NCBI RefSeq assembly: GCF_012932425.1
Contig: NZ_JAAIII010000008.1
Coordinates: 1-64,000, forward strand
Length of the DNA: 64,000 nt
Reading direction: 5' to 3'
Origin: Bifidobacterium oedipodis
GTDB lineage: Bacteria; Actinomycetota; Actinomycetes; Actinomycetales; Bifidobacteriaceae
Shown: positions 17,363 through 27,075 of the stretch, piece after piece
Layout: every line of letters starts with the position of its first letter
Position numbering within the stretch: the stretch's first letter is position 1
Made by a program: the position numbers and the translations under genes
Notes under the pieces: model-generated
Database searches by the model: none
What the model saw: only the letters and a program-made list of their open reading frames with translations
Told to the model about the DNA's origin: nothing

Positions 17363-20300
17363 TTACGCCTCGAAGTAGCCGCTGGCGCCCAGACGAGCGT
17401 TCGGATCCAGCAGCATGGCTTTCTCGACCTCGTGGTGGTCGTAGCGCTTGGAATCCTCGCGGAAGCGACGGTTGTCGATCGGCTCGTAGAGCGCGGCGCG
17501 TCCCATCATGCCTTCCTCAAGGTGGCGCTGGCCGGCGGCAAGGCGAGCGTTGGCACGCTCACGCCATGCGTTCAGCGCCTCTTCGCCATCCGCGTGGGCC
17601 ACGGCAGCCTCGAAGGCACCGGGGTGCACGAGGGCCACGAAGCCGCTCACATGGCCGAAGCCGAGCGAGGTGGCCAAGCCGGCCTTCACCGGGCGGCCCG
17701 GCACGATGCCGGTTGCGTTCGCAGCATTATCAGCACCGTCCACACTGGCCACGACTTCACCACCGCCGATGCGCAGGGGCTGGCGCAGCCAGACCATGTG
17801 ATCGTCCTTGGCAAGCTTGGGATCCACGCAGTCAAGCGCCGCGTTCGCCGGCACCACACCGGACTTGAACAGCTGCGTCAGGCCGTTGACCTGGAAGATG
17901 CAGGCACCACCCTTGGCATGGCCGGTCAGCGTCTTCTGCGAAATCACGAACAGCGGGTTGCCGTCGGTGCGGCCGATGGCATGCGCCAGCGTGTTGTGTA
18001 GTTCGGATTCGTTCGGATCATTGGCGTTCGTGGAGGTATCGTGCTTGGACACCACGGCGATGTCATCCGGGGTGACGCCCAGCTTGGCCAGATCGTGCAC
18101 CAGCTTGGAGTCGCGTCCGCCAAGACCAGCGGCCAACGCACCCAGACCCGGTGCCGGGATGGAGGTGTGCGCGCCATCGGCATAGGAGTGGATAAAGCCG
18201 ACCACGGCCGCCACCGGCAGACCAAGCTTCAGGGCAATGTCGCCACGGGTCACGAGGATCGTGCCGCCACCCTGCGATTCCAGGAAGCCGCCACGGCGAC
18301 GATCGTTCGCACGCGAGAAGAAGCGTGCGTCGATGCCCTTGCCGTACATTTCAGCGGAGTTGGCGGTGGCGTTCATGTTGCCGAAGCCGATCACCGATTC
18401 CACACCGATGTCGTCGATTGCACCGGTGACCACGAAGTCGGCCTTGCCGAGGGCGATCTTGTCAACGCCCTCTTCCAACGACACCGCGGCGGTGGCGCAG
18501 GCGGAAACCGGCTGGATCATGTTGCCGTAGCCGCCGATGTAGCTTTGCATCACGTGCGCGGCCACCACGTTCGGCAGGGCCTCCTGCAGGATATCGGTCG
18601 GAATCTCGTGGTTGAGGAAGCGATCGAGGTACAGCTTGCGCATGGAGCTCATGCCGCCGAAGCCAGTGCCCTGCGTGGACGCGACCAGCGAGGGATGAAT
18701 GGACTGCAGAATCTCGCTTGGCGTGAAGCCGGCGTTCAGATAGGCGTCCACAGTGGTGACGATGTTCCACAGCGCGATCTCGTCCACGTCGCCGACCATC
18801 GAGGCGGGGATGCCCCAGCGGGTCGGGTCGAAGCCGGTCGGGAACTGACCGCCGACCGTACGGGTCATGGCGGCGCGGCGCGGCACGCGGATCATCGAAC
18901 CAGCATGGCGGGTCACATTCCATTCGCCGGACTCAGGGTCGGCTGCGATGGAGGTGTGTGCCTCGTCCATCTTGACGTATTCCTTGGCCACGTCCTCGCT
19001 GGGCACGGCGAAGGTCACGTCATGGTCGAGGAACACCTCGGCTTCTTCTTCGTCGGCACCGTCCTTATAGTCGGAGCCCATGCCAACCTCGAAGGGGCGC
19101 ACGCCGGAGCGGGCCACGACTTCGTCGCGGTAGCGCTCGGCGATGTCTTCTTCGGGCACAAGGTTGCCGTCAACGTCGTACCAGCCCGGCTTCGGGGAAT
19201 CCTGCCAGTTCAGCAGGCCCATGTTCCAAGCCAGCTCCAGCACGGCACCGGCGCTCAGATCAACGGTGCCGTCCGAATGGATGCCCAGCTCGGCTTCGAA
19301 ACGGGTACGTCCCGAACCCCACGGGCCAAGTTCGCCGATGGAGACGATGACGATTTCGTCTTCCGGGCGAGCGGTGACGGACTGCCAGTCGGCAAGGTCA
19401 ACGATCGCCTGCTTCGGCACTTCCGGCGTAGGCAGAGCCTTGAGCGAAGCGCCCGGCAGAGCCTTGCCCTGAGACTGTGCGTCGGCAGACTCGCCTGCCT
19501 GCTTTGCCGCAGTATCCTGCATCGCTTCAGCGCGCAGAGCCTTGATATCGATCGGATCGTCGCCAAGTCCGCCGGTCAGATCCACATCCAGCGGGTGGAT
19601 GGCGGCCTGCTCACGGGATTCGGCGGTGCACAGATCCAGCAGACGAACGGCGATCTGCTCGGTGGAGTAGGTCTTGATGCCGTGGCGCTCCACAACCTCG
19701 ACCAGCGGATCGTTGCCGCCCATCAGGCCAGTGCCGCGCACCCAGCCGATCTTCGGGTGGGCGAAGGTCACGCGACCGGACCACACCTTTTCGGCGCGGG
19801 CGCGGTTGACAATGGCGTCGAAGGCGCTCTTGACTTCGCCGTAGGCACCGTCTCCGCCGAAGATGCCGCGGTTCGGGGAGCCGGGCAGCACCACGTGCAG
19901 CTTGTGCTGCACATCGGTGTCGGCACCGATCTTCGACAGGCCAGCAATGGCGCGTTCCACGCCCCACAGCATGAGTCGTGCCTGGGATTCGAACAGGTCA
20001 CCCGCATCGGCAAGCGTGCCGTGCACCGGCGGCGCAGCGAACGGGAAGAACAGGGTCGGTTCATAGGCCGGCTTCAGGATGGTGGTGGAGGCACCAGAAG
20101 TCTTCTTCTGCACGTCACCGATCCACGCAACCAGCGCATCCACGTCACGATAGCTGGACAGATTGGCAGGCACCAGCCAAAGCTTGGCATCGCCTGCGGC
20201 ATGCTCGCGATAGGTCTGCTTGGCCCACGCCTTGACGCTCGGCTTGAAGCTATGCGAAGTGGCGATAACGGTTGCGCCACCAGCCAGCAGGCCATTGACC

Positions 20301-23300
20301 ACCTGCGCGGCGATAGAATTCGGTGCCACACCGGTCACCACAGCGATATCACCGGCGAAACGCTCGCCAGCAACAGTCGTCTTGTCCAGTGCTTCAGCGG
20401 CAATACGCTGGTATGCAGCCTTCAGCTCGGCATCGTCGATCTTGCCGGCGAACCATTCAGCTTCGCTGGCCACAGCCTGGCCGAGACCGGCGAAGGAACC
20501 CTTAAGCGCATTCGCATCATGGCCATGGAAGGCACGAGCCAGATCTTCACGGGCGGAAGCCCAGCGGTCGTCGAAGAGGATGGCCTTATTGGCATCGAAG
20601 CGCGGCTCAACCTGCTTGGGCCAATCGGCACCCAGCTCGGCGTTGACGGCCTCGACCACGGCGGCGTTCTCATCGACGCCTTCTTCAGCGGCCGGAGCGG
20701 CCACGCCGAGTTCGTTCAGCACAAAGCGCGCGGTAGCGGCGAGCACGCCGTTGGCACCGGTCACCTTCTCGGCGAAAGCGTCGAGTGCAGCGGAGTCGAC
20801 CACGGCACCGCCGGCTGCGCCACCGGCGCTCGGCAGGGCCACGTTCACACCGTGCGCGGCGGCCACAGCCTGCACCGCCTGGTCGATCAGCGCGTTGGCA
20901 GCGGCGGCGTTCGACACGGATTCGGTGGGCAGAGCAGCGAGATCGCCACCGCGGGAGCTGGCGCCCTCGCGGGTGTCCAGCACCAGCGCGGCCACCACGC
21001 TGGAGGCCCAGCCGGTGCCAAGCTGCCAGGTGTCGGTCACGCGCTTTTCGATGGCGTTGACCTTCACGCCGGCCGCACCGAACAGACCGCGGATGCGGTC
21101 ACGCACGATGTCGGACAGCACCGGACCGAATGCCTTGTAGTTCGGGGCCACCTTGTTGACCAAAGCCTTCAGCGCGTCCACGCTGGCCTCGGCGGCACCG
21201 TCCACGCTGGCCACGCCCAGCTCCGAGCTGATGTCCATCAGCAGCTGGTTGCGACGTGAGGACACACCGTTGGTCAGGGTGTCGGTGGTGTCGGAACCAC
21301 CGATCTGATCCGGGCGCACCTTGGCCGAGTAGGCCAGCAGCATGGCGATGGCGTCTGCGGCCTTGAAGGGGATATCGGCCACGGATGCACCGGACACGCC
21401 GCCTTCAGCCGGAGCAGCGGCGGCCGGGGCAGGAGCTGCCGCCTGGGCGGCGGGCGCAGCGGCAACATCGGCAGGAGCGGCGGATGCGGCAGTCGTTTCG
21501 GCGACAGGAGCTTCATCAACTTCCGATTCCTCGTCAGCGACCAGCGAATCGGAGTCGGTCATATACACGCGGCCTTCGTCGCGGCCCACGTTGTACACCG
21601 TGGTATCCACGCCGGCGAATTCGGGCAGACGCAGGGTCTTGGCACCGAGGTTAGCCAGGGTCGGGGCATTGCCAAGACCGACCTCGACGTATTCCTCAAC
21701 GCCAAGACCACCCTTGGCGCTGGGGTTGAACATCAGCGCCTGGGTTTCGATCCAACGCACCGGGGAGGCGAACTGCCAGGACAGCAGTTCGGTCAGCAGC
21801 AGTCGGCCAAGCTTCTGATCGTCTTCGGCATAGGACTGCCAGACCTTGTCATCATCCAGCGCAGCCTTGATGCGTTCGGAGGGCACCACTTCGAGAATCT
21901 TGGCGGCGAACTCCTTGGTCATTTCGAACGGCACGGCCACTAGGTTCGGTATGTAGCGGCCGCACAGACGCCCGCGGTAATCGATAACCTGCGGCAGCAG
22001 CGCGTCAAGCTTGTCGCGGAATTCCGGCACACCCTTGCGCAGCAGCGTGGAGTGGAACGGCACATCGATGCCGGGCACCAGCATGAACGGCGGCTTGCCA
22101 CCATATTCCTTAGCACGCTTGGAAGCATCGGCCTGCAGGGCCTTGAGGCCTGCGATGGTGCCGGCGATGGCGTACTGCTGGCCGGCGAGGTTGTAGTTCA
22201 CGATTTCCATGAACTCGCCGGTTGCCTTCGACACGGATTCGACGTACTGCTTGACGTGCGCGTCGTCCACGCCGAACTGGTTCGGGCGCAGCGCACCCAT
22301 GCGGTAGTTGGAGCGGCCCTGAGCGTCGCGCTCGATCAGATGATGCATGGTGGAGCCGCGGTGGAACACAAGTTCGAGCACGGTTTCCAGCGGAATCACA
22401 TCGGCGAAGGCGGAAAGCGCGTTGTATTCGCCGAGCGAATGGCCGGCGAAGTAGGCGGGCCAGATGTCTGAGCCGGCTTCGCGCAGGCGAGCGGTCTGGG
22501 CGAAAGCCACGGTGGCGAGCGCCACCTGCGTGAACTGCGTCAGATTGAGCAGGCCTTCGGGGTGACGGTAGGTGACACCGTTGGCGGTGAGTTCCTTGGG
22601 GTTGTCACGCACGACGGCGAGGATCGAGAAGCCCAGCTTGGAGCGGGTGAGCTTATCGGCGCGCTCCCACACATCGCGGGCGGCGGCGGACTTGGCGCGT
22701 TCGTCGAGCACCATGCCCTGCTTCTGGATGCCTTGGCCCGGGTAGACGAAGGCGGCGCGCGGGGCGCGCACCAGTGCGGTGCCGCGGGAGACGAGCTGAC
22801 CGGCGATACGGCAGGTGACTTCGAAGGTCATGCCGCCGTGGCGCACTTTGCCGACGCGTTCAACGGAGATTTCAACCTCGTCGTCCAGCTGCACCATGCC
22901 GTACATGTTGTAGGTCCAACCGGCGATTTCGTAATGCGCGCCCTTGTCGTCCAGCGCCTGCACGGCGTGCTGGGCGGTGGCGGACAGCCACATGCCGTGC
23001 ACGAGCGGGGCGGCGAGTCCGGAGATGGCCGCACCACGCGTGGAGGTGTGGATCGGATTGAAATCGCCCGAGGTGCGTGCGAAGGCGGTCATATCGTGGG
23101 GTGCGGTGATCTTGACGCGGCGCAGCAGGCGTCGCGGAGTGGCCTGCAGTCCGCCATCCGCTGTTTCAAGAGCATCAAACACTCCGCCGAATTCGGGCGC
23201 GTCCGCCGGCAGTGCGTCGGAGTAGACGCGGCCGCGAATGGCGAAACGCTCGGTTTCACGGGCGAGCAGGGTGCCGTCGGCGGCGGTATGGGTCACGTGG

Positions 23301-26300
23301 ATGGTGACCACACGGCCGGAGGCGGATTCGAAGTAGTCTTCGGCCCAGCTGGTCAGGGTGATTTCCTCACCGACGTGACCGAGCAGTTCGTCTTCGGTGG
23401 TTTCCAGTTCGATGAGATGGTCGAGGTGGACAGCGTTGAGCAGACCTTCGATCACCGGGTAGCCGTCAACGTACACGGAGCCGAGCGCCGCATAAATCGC
23501 AGGCCAAGCCGGTCCGACCAGCGCATCGGGGGCGATGCGGGAGGCACGCAGGGTGCCGGGCAGTGCGCCGCCGGTGGCCGCTTCATGGTCGTAGCCAAGG
23601 TTGGCGGACAAGGTGTAGTGGGCGGTCGCCTTGCCGAACGGTGCGTTGACATCAGCGCTGCTCGCTGCGCCAACATAATGGTGGTTCTCATCGGCCACGC
23701 CGCCGGCCACTTCAGGCATGGCGGTGAGCTTGTCGCCGGTGATGGCGGTGTTGCCGATGCCGGCGGTTGCGGCGAGCATCGCATACACGTCGGGCACCAG
23801 ACGTTCGCGGTTGACGATCGGCATGGCACCGGTGGCGTTGGTCGGCACGGTGAGCGGGATGACGATGTCACGCACGGCGTGCTTGGATGCACCGCCGTCC
23901 GGATCGTTGTCCCAGTAGGTGTCGAGGTGAATATCCAGATCGTATTCACCGGCGGCCTCGTCCACGGCGATGATTTCGTAGGTCTTATCGCCAAGCGCAG
24001 TGCCGTAGGCCGGGTTGTCGGTTACATGGCCCACCCAGGAGATGTTCGGCGACTTGCGGATGAAGTCTTCGGCGCTCACGGCGTTGGACAGCGTAGCGTA
24101 TTCGCTGCGGATAGCCGTTTCGGCACCCTCTGCCGTCTTGGCGCGCTGCAATGCGGCGGCTTCGAAGCGTGCGAGGATATCAGCCACCGGTTCGTCCACA
24201 GTGGTGATGCCGCCCACGGCGATCGGGCCGGGGATTACGCGCACGGAATCGGCAGAATAGCGCGGATCTTCGGACTGCCAGAGCTGATCCTGGCCCCACC
24301 AGCGCAGCAGATCGTTGTCGATAACCGGCACGAAGGGCATAGGCTTGGGGTATTCGCGCACAAGCACCGGGAACCACGCCTCGTCGGCGGGCACCACCTT
24401 GAGTTCGCTGGCCTGCGGATAGGCGGCGGCGAGCTTGGCGATGGCGGCTGCGGGATCGGCCGCAATGGCTGCCGGGGTAAGCAGATCGTCGTTCTGCTGC
24501 GCCTGGCCGTCAGCGTTTTCGGCGGCGAACAACTTGGAGGTGAATTCGCCGGAGTCCACGGTGCTGACACGAGCTTCGATACGCTCCAGCAAATGACGGA
24601 AGCGATCGGCATAGGTCGGGTCGACCCACGGGAAGGACAGTTCAGCAAAGCGCTGCGCCCACTCGACATAAGTCATGGAGGACAGATCACCAAAGTAGGG
24701 CTTGGCGGTTTTGTTCAGGGCTTCGATGATTTCGGAACGACGGGTTTGCAGCTCCTCCGGGTGCTTCATCACGCGCACCAGCAGTCGACCGCATTCGGCG
24801 GAGGAGTTCTCCACCTCGTAGATATCGGCGTGCAGGTGGCTCAGGCCGGAGCCCACGCCGCCCACGGACTTGCCCGCCGGCACCCACTGGTCGGCCTGCG
24901 GGGCGAAGGGATCGCTACCGGTAGCAGCGGCTTCACTGGAGCGGGCGACGGAACCGTCCGCCTCGCGCTCGATATGCACAGCAATACCCGGCGTCTTAAC
25001 CAGCAGCTGCTTGACCTCAGGGCTGGTGTGCGCCTCTTTGGCGGTCATCACGGCGGTGCCGACGAGCACGCCGTCCACCGGCATATCCGGCAGATCATAG
25101 GCGCGAGCCCACTGACCGGAGATGTAGTCGGCCGCACGCTCGGGCGTACCGATGCCGCCACCGGCGACAAGCACCAGGTTGCTTTGCGCGCGCACTTCGG
25201 CGTAGGTGTCGATCAGCAGATCATCCAGCGATTCCCAAGAGTGGTGGCCGCCAGCGGAACCGCCTTCGACCTGCACCAGAATCGTGGTCGGCGCCACAGC
25301 CTTGGCAATGCGCACCACTTGGCGGATCTGGTCGACGGTGCCGGGCTTGAAGCTCACATACGGCAGACCGTCCTTGCGCAAGGATTCGATCAGCGCCACG
25401 GCCTCGTCAACCTCAGGGATGCCGGCGGAGACGACCACGCCGTCGATCGGGGCACCGGACTGACGCTTCTTGGGGACGATGCGCTGGCCGCCGAACTGCA
25501 AGTTCCACAGGTAGCGATCCATGAACATCGCATTGAATTCCACGGTGCGGCCCTCATCAAGCAGCTCCTCGAGACGTGCAACGTGACGGTCGAACACTTC
25601 GGCGGTAACCTGACCGCCGCCGGCCAGCTCAGCCCAGTAGCCCGCGTTCGCGGCGGCGGCCACGATTTCAGGATCCACGGTGGTAGGGGTCATGCCGGGC
25701 AGCAGCACCGGCGGCTTGCCAGTCAGTTCGGAGAATTTGGTGACGATTTTCTCGCCGGCGGGCGTGGCGACCACGCGCGGGGCGAACTGCTTCCAGTTCT
25801 GGGTGCGGGCGGGATCCGCCTCAAGCGTGGAGAGTGCGCCGCGTTCGACAACGCTGGTCGCTTCGACCACGCCAATGCCGGTGCCCTGCACCAGATTGCC
25901 GATCAGCTTGCCGAGCGTGGTGCCGGGGCCCATATCCAGCACCCACAGCTTGGCCGGATCGGTGCTGTTCAGCGTAGCGGCAACGCGAGCGGCCCAATCC
26001 ACATGGTTGAGTAGCACTTCGTCGGCGAGCGCGCGGGCACGATCCGCGTCGAAACCGCAGGCGGTGGCCCAGGCCACGGTCTGATCGACGGCCGGTGCCA
26101 TCAGCGGAGAGTGGAACGGCAGGGTGACGTCCAGGTATTCGAGCGTGGGGGCGAACACTGCACCGCCGCGCAGCTTCTCTTCGCGCAGTTTGGCCTGCTT
26201 CTTGTGTTCCTTCTCGACCTCGACGGCGAAGGAGGCCAAATCGTCCGGGAAGCCGGAGAGCACGTGATGGTTGGCGGAGTTGGTTACGGCGATGGCGATC

Positions 26301-26914
26301 GGGCCGCGCGGGTTGCTCACGTGCTTGGCGAGCGTTTCGACCTGCACGCGGGTTGCGCCCTTCACCGACAGCATCGGGGTGGCGTCGCCGTGAATCGGGT
26401 TCAGGGCCAGTTCGCGGGCCCTGCGGGTGCCGGCTGCACCGATCAGGGCTGCGGTGGCGAGGATTTCGTCAATCTGTGCGGCGGCGGCTTCGATGGAGCC
26501 GGCCTCTTCGATGGCCTTAACCATGTGCACGGCGAGCACGCCCTGTGAGTGGCCGAGCACTGCCACGGGCTTGGCGCTGGCAACGTCATAGCCGAGGTTG
26601 TCCAAATCGATAAGCGCACCGAGTTGGGTGAGCGCGATGCCTTCCACGGAGGCGGTGGCGTCGGCGGCCGGACCCAGCTTGGCCGGGTTCGGCGTGAAGG
26701 CGAACAAATCCACAGGGCGGCCGGTGGTGGCCAGCAGTTCCGCGTTCACCGGGGTGAGCAGGCGGGCGGCGGCATCGGCGTGGGTGTGCAGTGCTTCGGC
26801 GAGCGAGGGATCGCCGGTCTGGTCGGCGAGCGCCACCGGCCAGGGGGTGGATTGGCCGGCGAAGGCGAGCGCATGCGGTTCGGCGGCGAGGCGGTTGAGG
26901 AAGAAGGTGGTCAT
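17363..26914 (-). CDS. fas: type I fatty acid synthase
   Basis: One 3183-residue polypeptide makes long-chain acyl-CoA from acetyl- and malonyl-CoA in the cytosol. The domain order matches a fusion of the fungal beta and alpha chains: acetyltransferase (GHSQG, Ser123), enoyl reductase (from about 400, LLPGMTPTTV), hot-dog dehydratase (about 1285, GDFNPIHTS), malonyl/palmitoyl transferase (GHSLGEY, Ser1493), an Ala/Pro linker, ACP (GVSSRRNQ, phosphopantetheine on Ser1885 or 1886), ketoreductase (about 2190) and ketosynthase (SACATA, Cys2806). It ends just after the ketosynthase with no transferase domain, so AcpS must act in trans. Start 26914 has AAGGA; the frame is open to 27043 but runs into a repeat element. 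It lies downstream of the carboxylase pair. Confidence 0.98.
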   Translation of the reverse strand: MTTFFLNRLAAEPHALAFAGQSTPWPVALADQTGDPSLAEALHTHADAAARLLTPVNAELLATTGRPVDLFAFTPNPAKLGPAADATASVEGIALTQLGALIDLDNLGYDVASAKPVAVLGHSQGVLAVHMVKAIEEAGSIEAAAAQIDEILATAALIGAAGTRRARELALNPIHGDATPMLSVKGATRVQVETLAKHVSNPRGPIAIAVTNSANHHVLSGFPDDLASFAVEVEKEHKKQAKLREEKLRGGAVFAPTLEYLDVTLPFHSPLMAPAVDQTVAWATACGFDADRARALADEVLLNHVDWAARVAATLNSTDPAKLWVLDMGPGTTLGKLIGNLVQGTGIGVVEATSVVERGALSTLEADPARTQNWKQFAPRVVATPAGEKIVTKFSELTGKPPVLLPGMTPTTVDPEIVAAAANAGYWAELAGGGQVTAEVFDRHVARLEELLDEGRTVEFNAMFMDRYLWNLQFGGQRIVPKKRQSGAPIDGVVVSAGIPEVDEAVALIESLRKDGLPYVSFKPGTVDQIRQVVRIAKAVAPTTILVQVEGGSAGGHHSWESLDDLLIDTYAEVRAQSNLVLVAGGGIGTPERAADYISGQWARAYDLPDMPVDGVLVGTAVMTAKEAHTSPEVKQLLVKTPGIAVHIEREADGSVARSSEAAATGSDPFAPQADQWVPAGKSVGGVGSGLSHLHADIYEVENSSAECGRLLVRVMKHPEELQTRRSEIIEALNKTAKPYFGDLSSMTYVEWAQRFAELSFPWVDPTYADRFRHLLERIEARVSTVDSGEFTSKLFAAENADGQAQQNDDLLTPAAIAADPAAAIAKLAAAYPQASELKVVPADEAWFPVLVREYPKPMPFVPVIDNDLLRWWGQDQLWQSEDPRYSADSVRVIPGPIAVGGITTVDEPVADILARFEAAALQRAKTAEGAETAIRSEYATLSNAVSAEDFIRKSPNISWVGHVTDNPAYGTALGDKTYEIIAVDEAAGEYDLDIHLDTYWDNDPDGGASKHAVRDIVIPLTVPTNATGAMPIVNRERLVPDVYAMLAATAGIGNTAITGDKLTAMPEVAGGVADENHHYVGAASSADVNAPFGKATAHYTLSANLGYDHEAATGGALPGTLRASRIAPDALVGPAWPAIYAALGSVYVDGYPVIEGLLNAVHLDHLIELETTEDELLGHVGEEITLTSWAEDYFESASGRVVTIHVTHTAADGTLLARETERFAIRGRVYSDALPADAPEFGGVFDALETADGGLQATPRRLLRRVKITAPHDMTAFARTSGDFNPIHTSTRGAAISGLAAPLVHGMWLSATAQHAVQALDDKGAHYEIAGWTYNMYGMVQLDDEVEISVERVGKVRHGGMTFEVTCRIAGQLVSRGTALVRAPRAAFVYPGQGIQKQGMVLDERAKSAAARDVWERADKLTRSKLGFSILAVVRDNPKELTANGVTYRHPEGLLNLTQFTQVALATVAFAQTARLREAGSDIWPAYFAGHSLGEYNALSAFADVIPLETVLELVFHRGSTMHHLIERDAQGRSNYRMGALRPNQFGVDDAHVKQYVESVSKATGEFMEIVNYNLAGQQYAIAGTIAGLKALQADASKRAKEYGGKPPFMLVPGIDVPFHSTLLRKGVPEFRDKLDALLPQVIDYRGRLCGRYIPNLVAVPFEMTKEFAAKILEVVPSERIKAALDDDKVWQSYAEDDQKLGRLLLTELLSWQFASPVRWIETQALMFNPSAKGGLGVEEYVEVGLGNAPTLANLGAKTLRLPEFAGVDTTVYNVGRDEGRVYMTDSDSLVADEESEVDEAPVAETTAASAAPADVAAAPAAQAAAPAPAAAAPAEGGVSGASVADIPFKAADAIAMLLAYSAKVRPDQIGGSDTTDTLTNGVSSRRNQLLMDISSELGVASVDGAAEASVDALKALVNKVAPNYKAFGPVLSDIVRDRIRGLFGAAGVKVNAIEKRVTDTWQLGTGWASSVVAALVLDTREGASSRGGDLAALPTESVSNAAAANALIDQAVQAVAAAHGVNVALPSAGGAAGGAVVDSAALDAFAEKVTGANGVLAATARFVLNELGVAAPAAEEGVDENAAVVEAVNAELGADWPKQVEPRFDANKAILFDDRWASAREDLARAFHGHDANALKGSFAGLGQAVASEAEWFAGKIDDAELKAAYQRIAAEALDKTTVAGERFAGDIAVVTGVAPNSIAAQVVNGLLAGGATVIATSHSFKPSVKAWAKQTYREHAAGDAKLWLVPANLSSYRDVDALVAWIGDVQKKTSGASTTILKPAYEPTLFFPFAAPPVHGTLADAGDLFESQARLMLWGVERAIAGLSKIGADTDVQHKLHVVLPGSPNRGIFGGDGAYGEVKSAFDAIVNRARAEKVWSGRVTFAHPKIGWVRGTGLMGGNDPLVEVVERHGIKTYSTEQIAVRLLDLCTAESREQAAIHPLDVDLTGGLGDDPIDIKALRAEAMQDTAAKQAGESADAQSQGKALPGASLKALPTPEVPKQAIVDLADWQSVTARPEDEIVIVSIGELGPWGSGRTRFEAELGIHSDGTVDLSAGAVLELAWNMGLLNWQDSPKPGWYDVDGNLVPEEDIAERYRDEVVARSGVRPFEVGMGSDYKDGADEEEAEVFLDHDVTFAVPSEDVAKEYVKMDEAHTSIAADPESGEWNVTRHAGSMIRVPRRAAMTRTVGGQFPTGFDPTRWGIPASMVGDVDEIALWNIVTTVDAYLNAGFTPSEILQSIHPSLVASTQGTGFGGMSSMRKLYLDRFLNHEIPTDILQEALPNVVAAHVMQSYIGGYGNMIQPVSACATAAVSLEEGVDKIALGKADFVVTGAIDDIGVESVIGFGNMNATANSAEMYGKGIDARFFSRANDRRRGGFLESQGGGTILVTRGDIALKLGLPVAAVVGFIHSYADGAHTSIPAPGLGALAAGLGGRDSKLVHDLAKLGVTPDDIAVVSKHDTSTNANDPNESELHNTLAHAIGRTDGNPLFVISQKTLTGHAKGGACIFQVNGLTQLFKSGVVPANAALDCVDPKLAKDDHMVWLRQPLRIGGGEVVASVDGADNAANATGIVPGRPVKAGLATSLGFGHVSGFVALVHPGAFEAAVAHADGEEALNAWRERANARLAAGQRHLEEGMMGRAALYEPIDNRRFREDSKRYDHHEVEKAMLLDPNARLGASGYFEA

Positions 26915-26984
26915 CTGGTTATTCCTTACTTCTATTGGTTGGTTACTACGTCTTGTTGTTGTTATCTTGAGCGGACTTCTCTTT

Positions 26985-27070
26985 GTCATCCCGAGCGGAG
27001 CCCATAGGGCGGAGTCGAGGGATCTTGTATCGGTTGGGGACAAGATGCTTCGACTACGCTCAGCATGACG
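26985..27070. repeat. interspersed palindromic repeat, copy 1
   Basis: Begins GTCATCCCGAGCGGAG and ends CTCAGCATGAC, with internal GTCGAGGGATCTTG and AAGATGCTTCGAC arms that pair. It lies between the carboxylase beta gene and fas. Related copies are at 35613-35679 and 58694-58752. Confidence 0.75.
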
Positions 27071-27075
27071 ACCGA

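Noticed and set aside
22562..26014. Very long open frame (over 1100 codons) on the plus strand opposite fas
   Set aside because: It is a by-product of third-position GC bias in the fas gene. The translation is low-complexity Gly/His/Val/Ala and has no ribosome site, while the minus strand encodes recognisable FAS domains.
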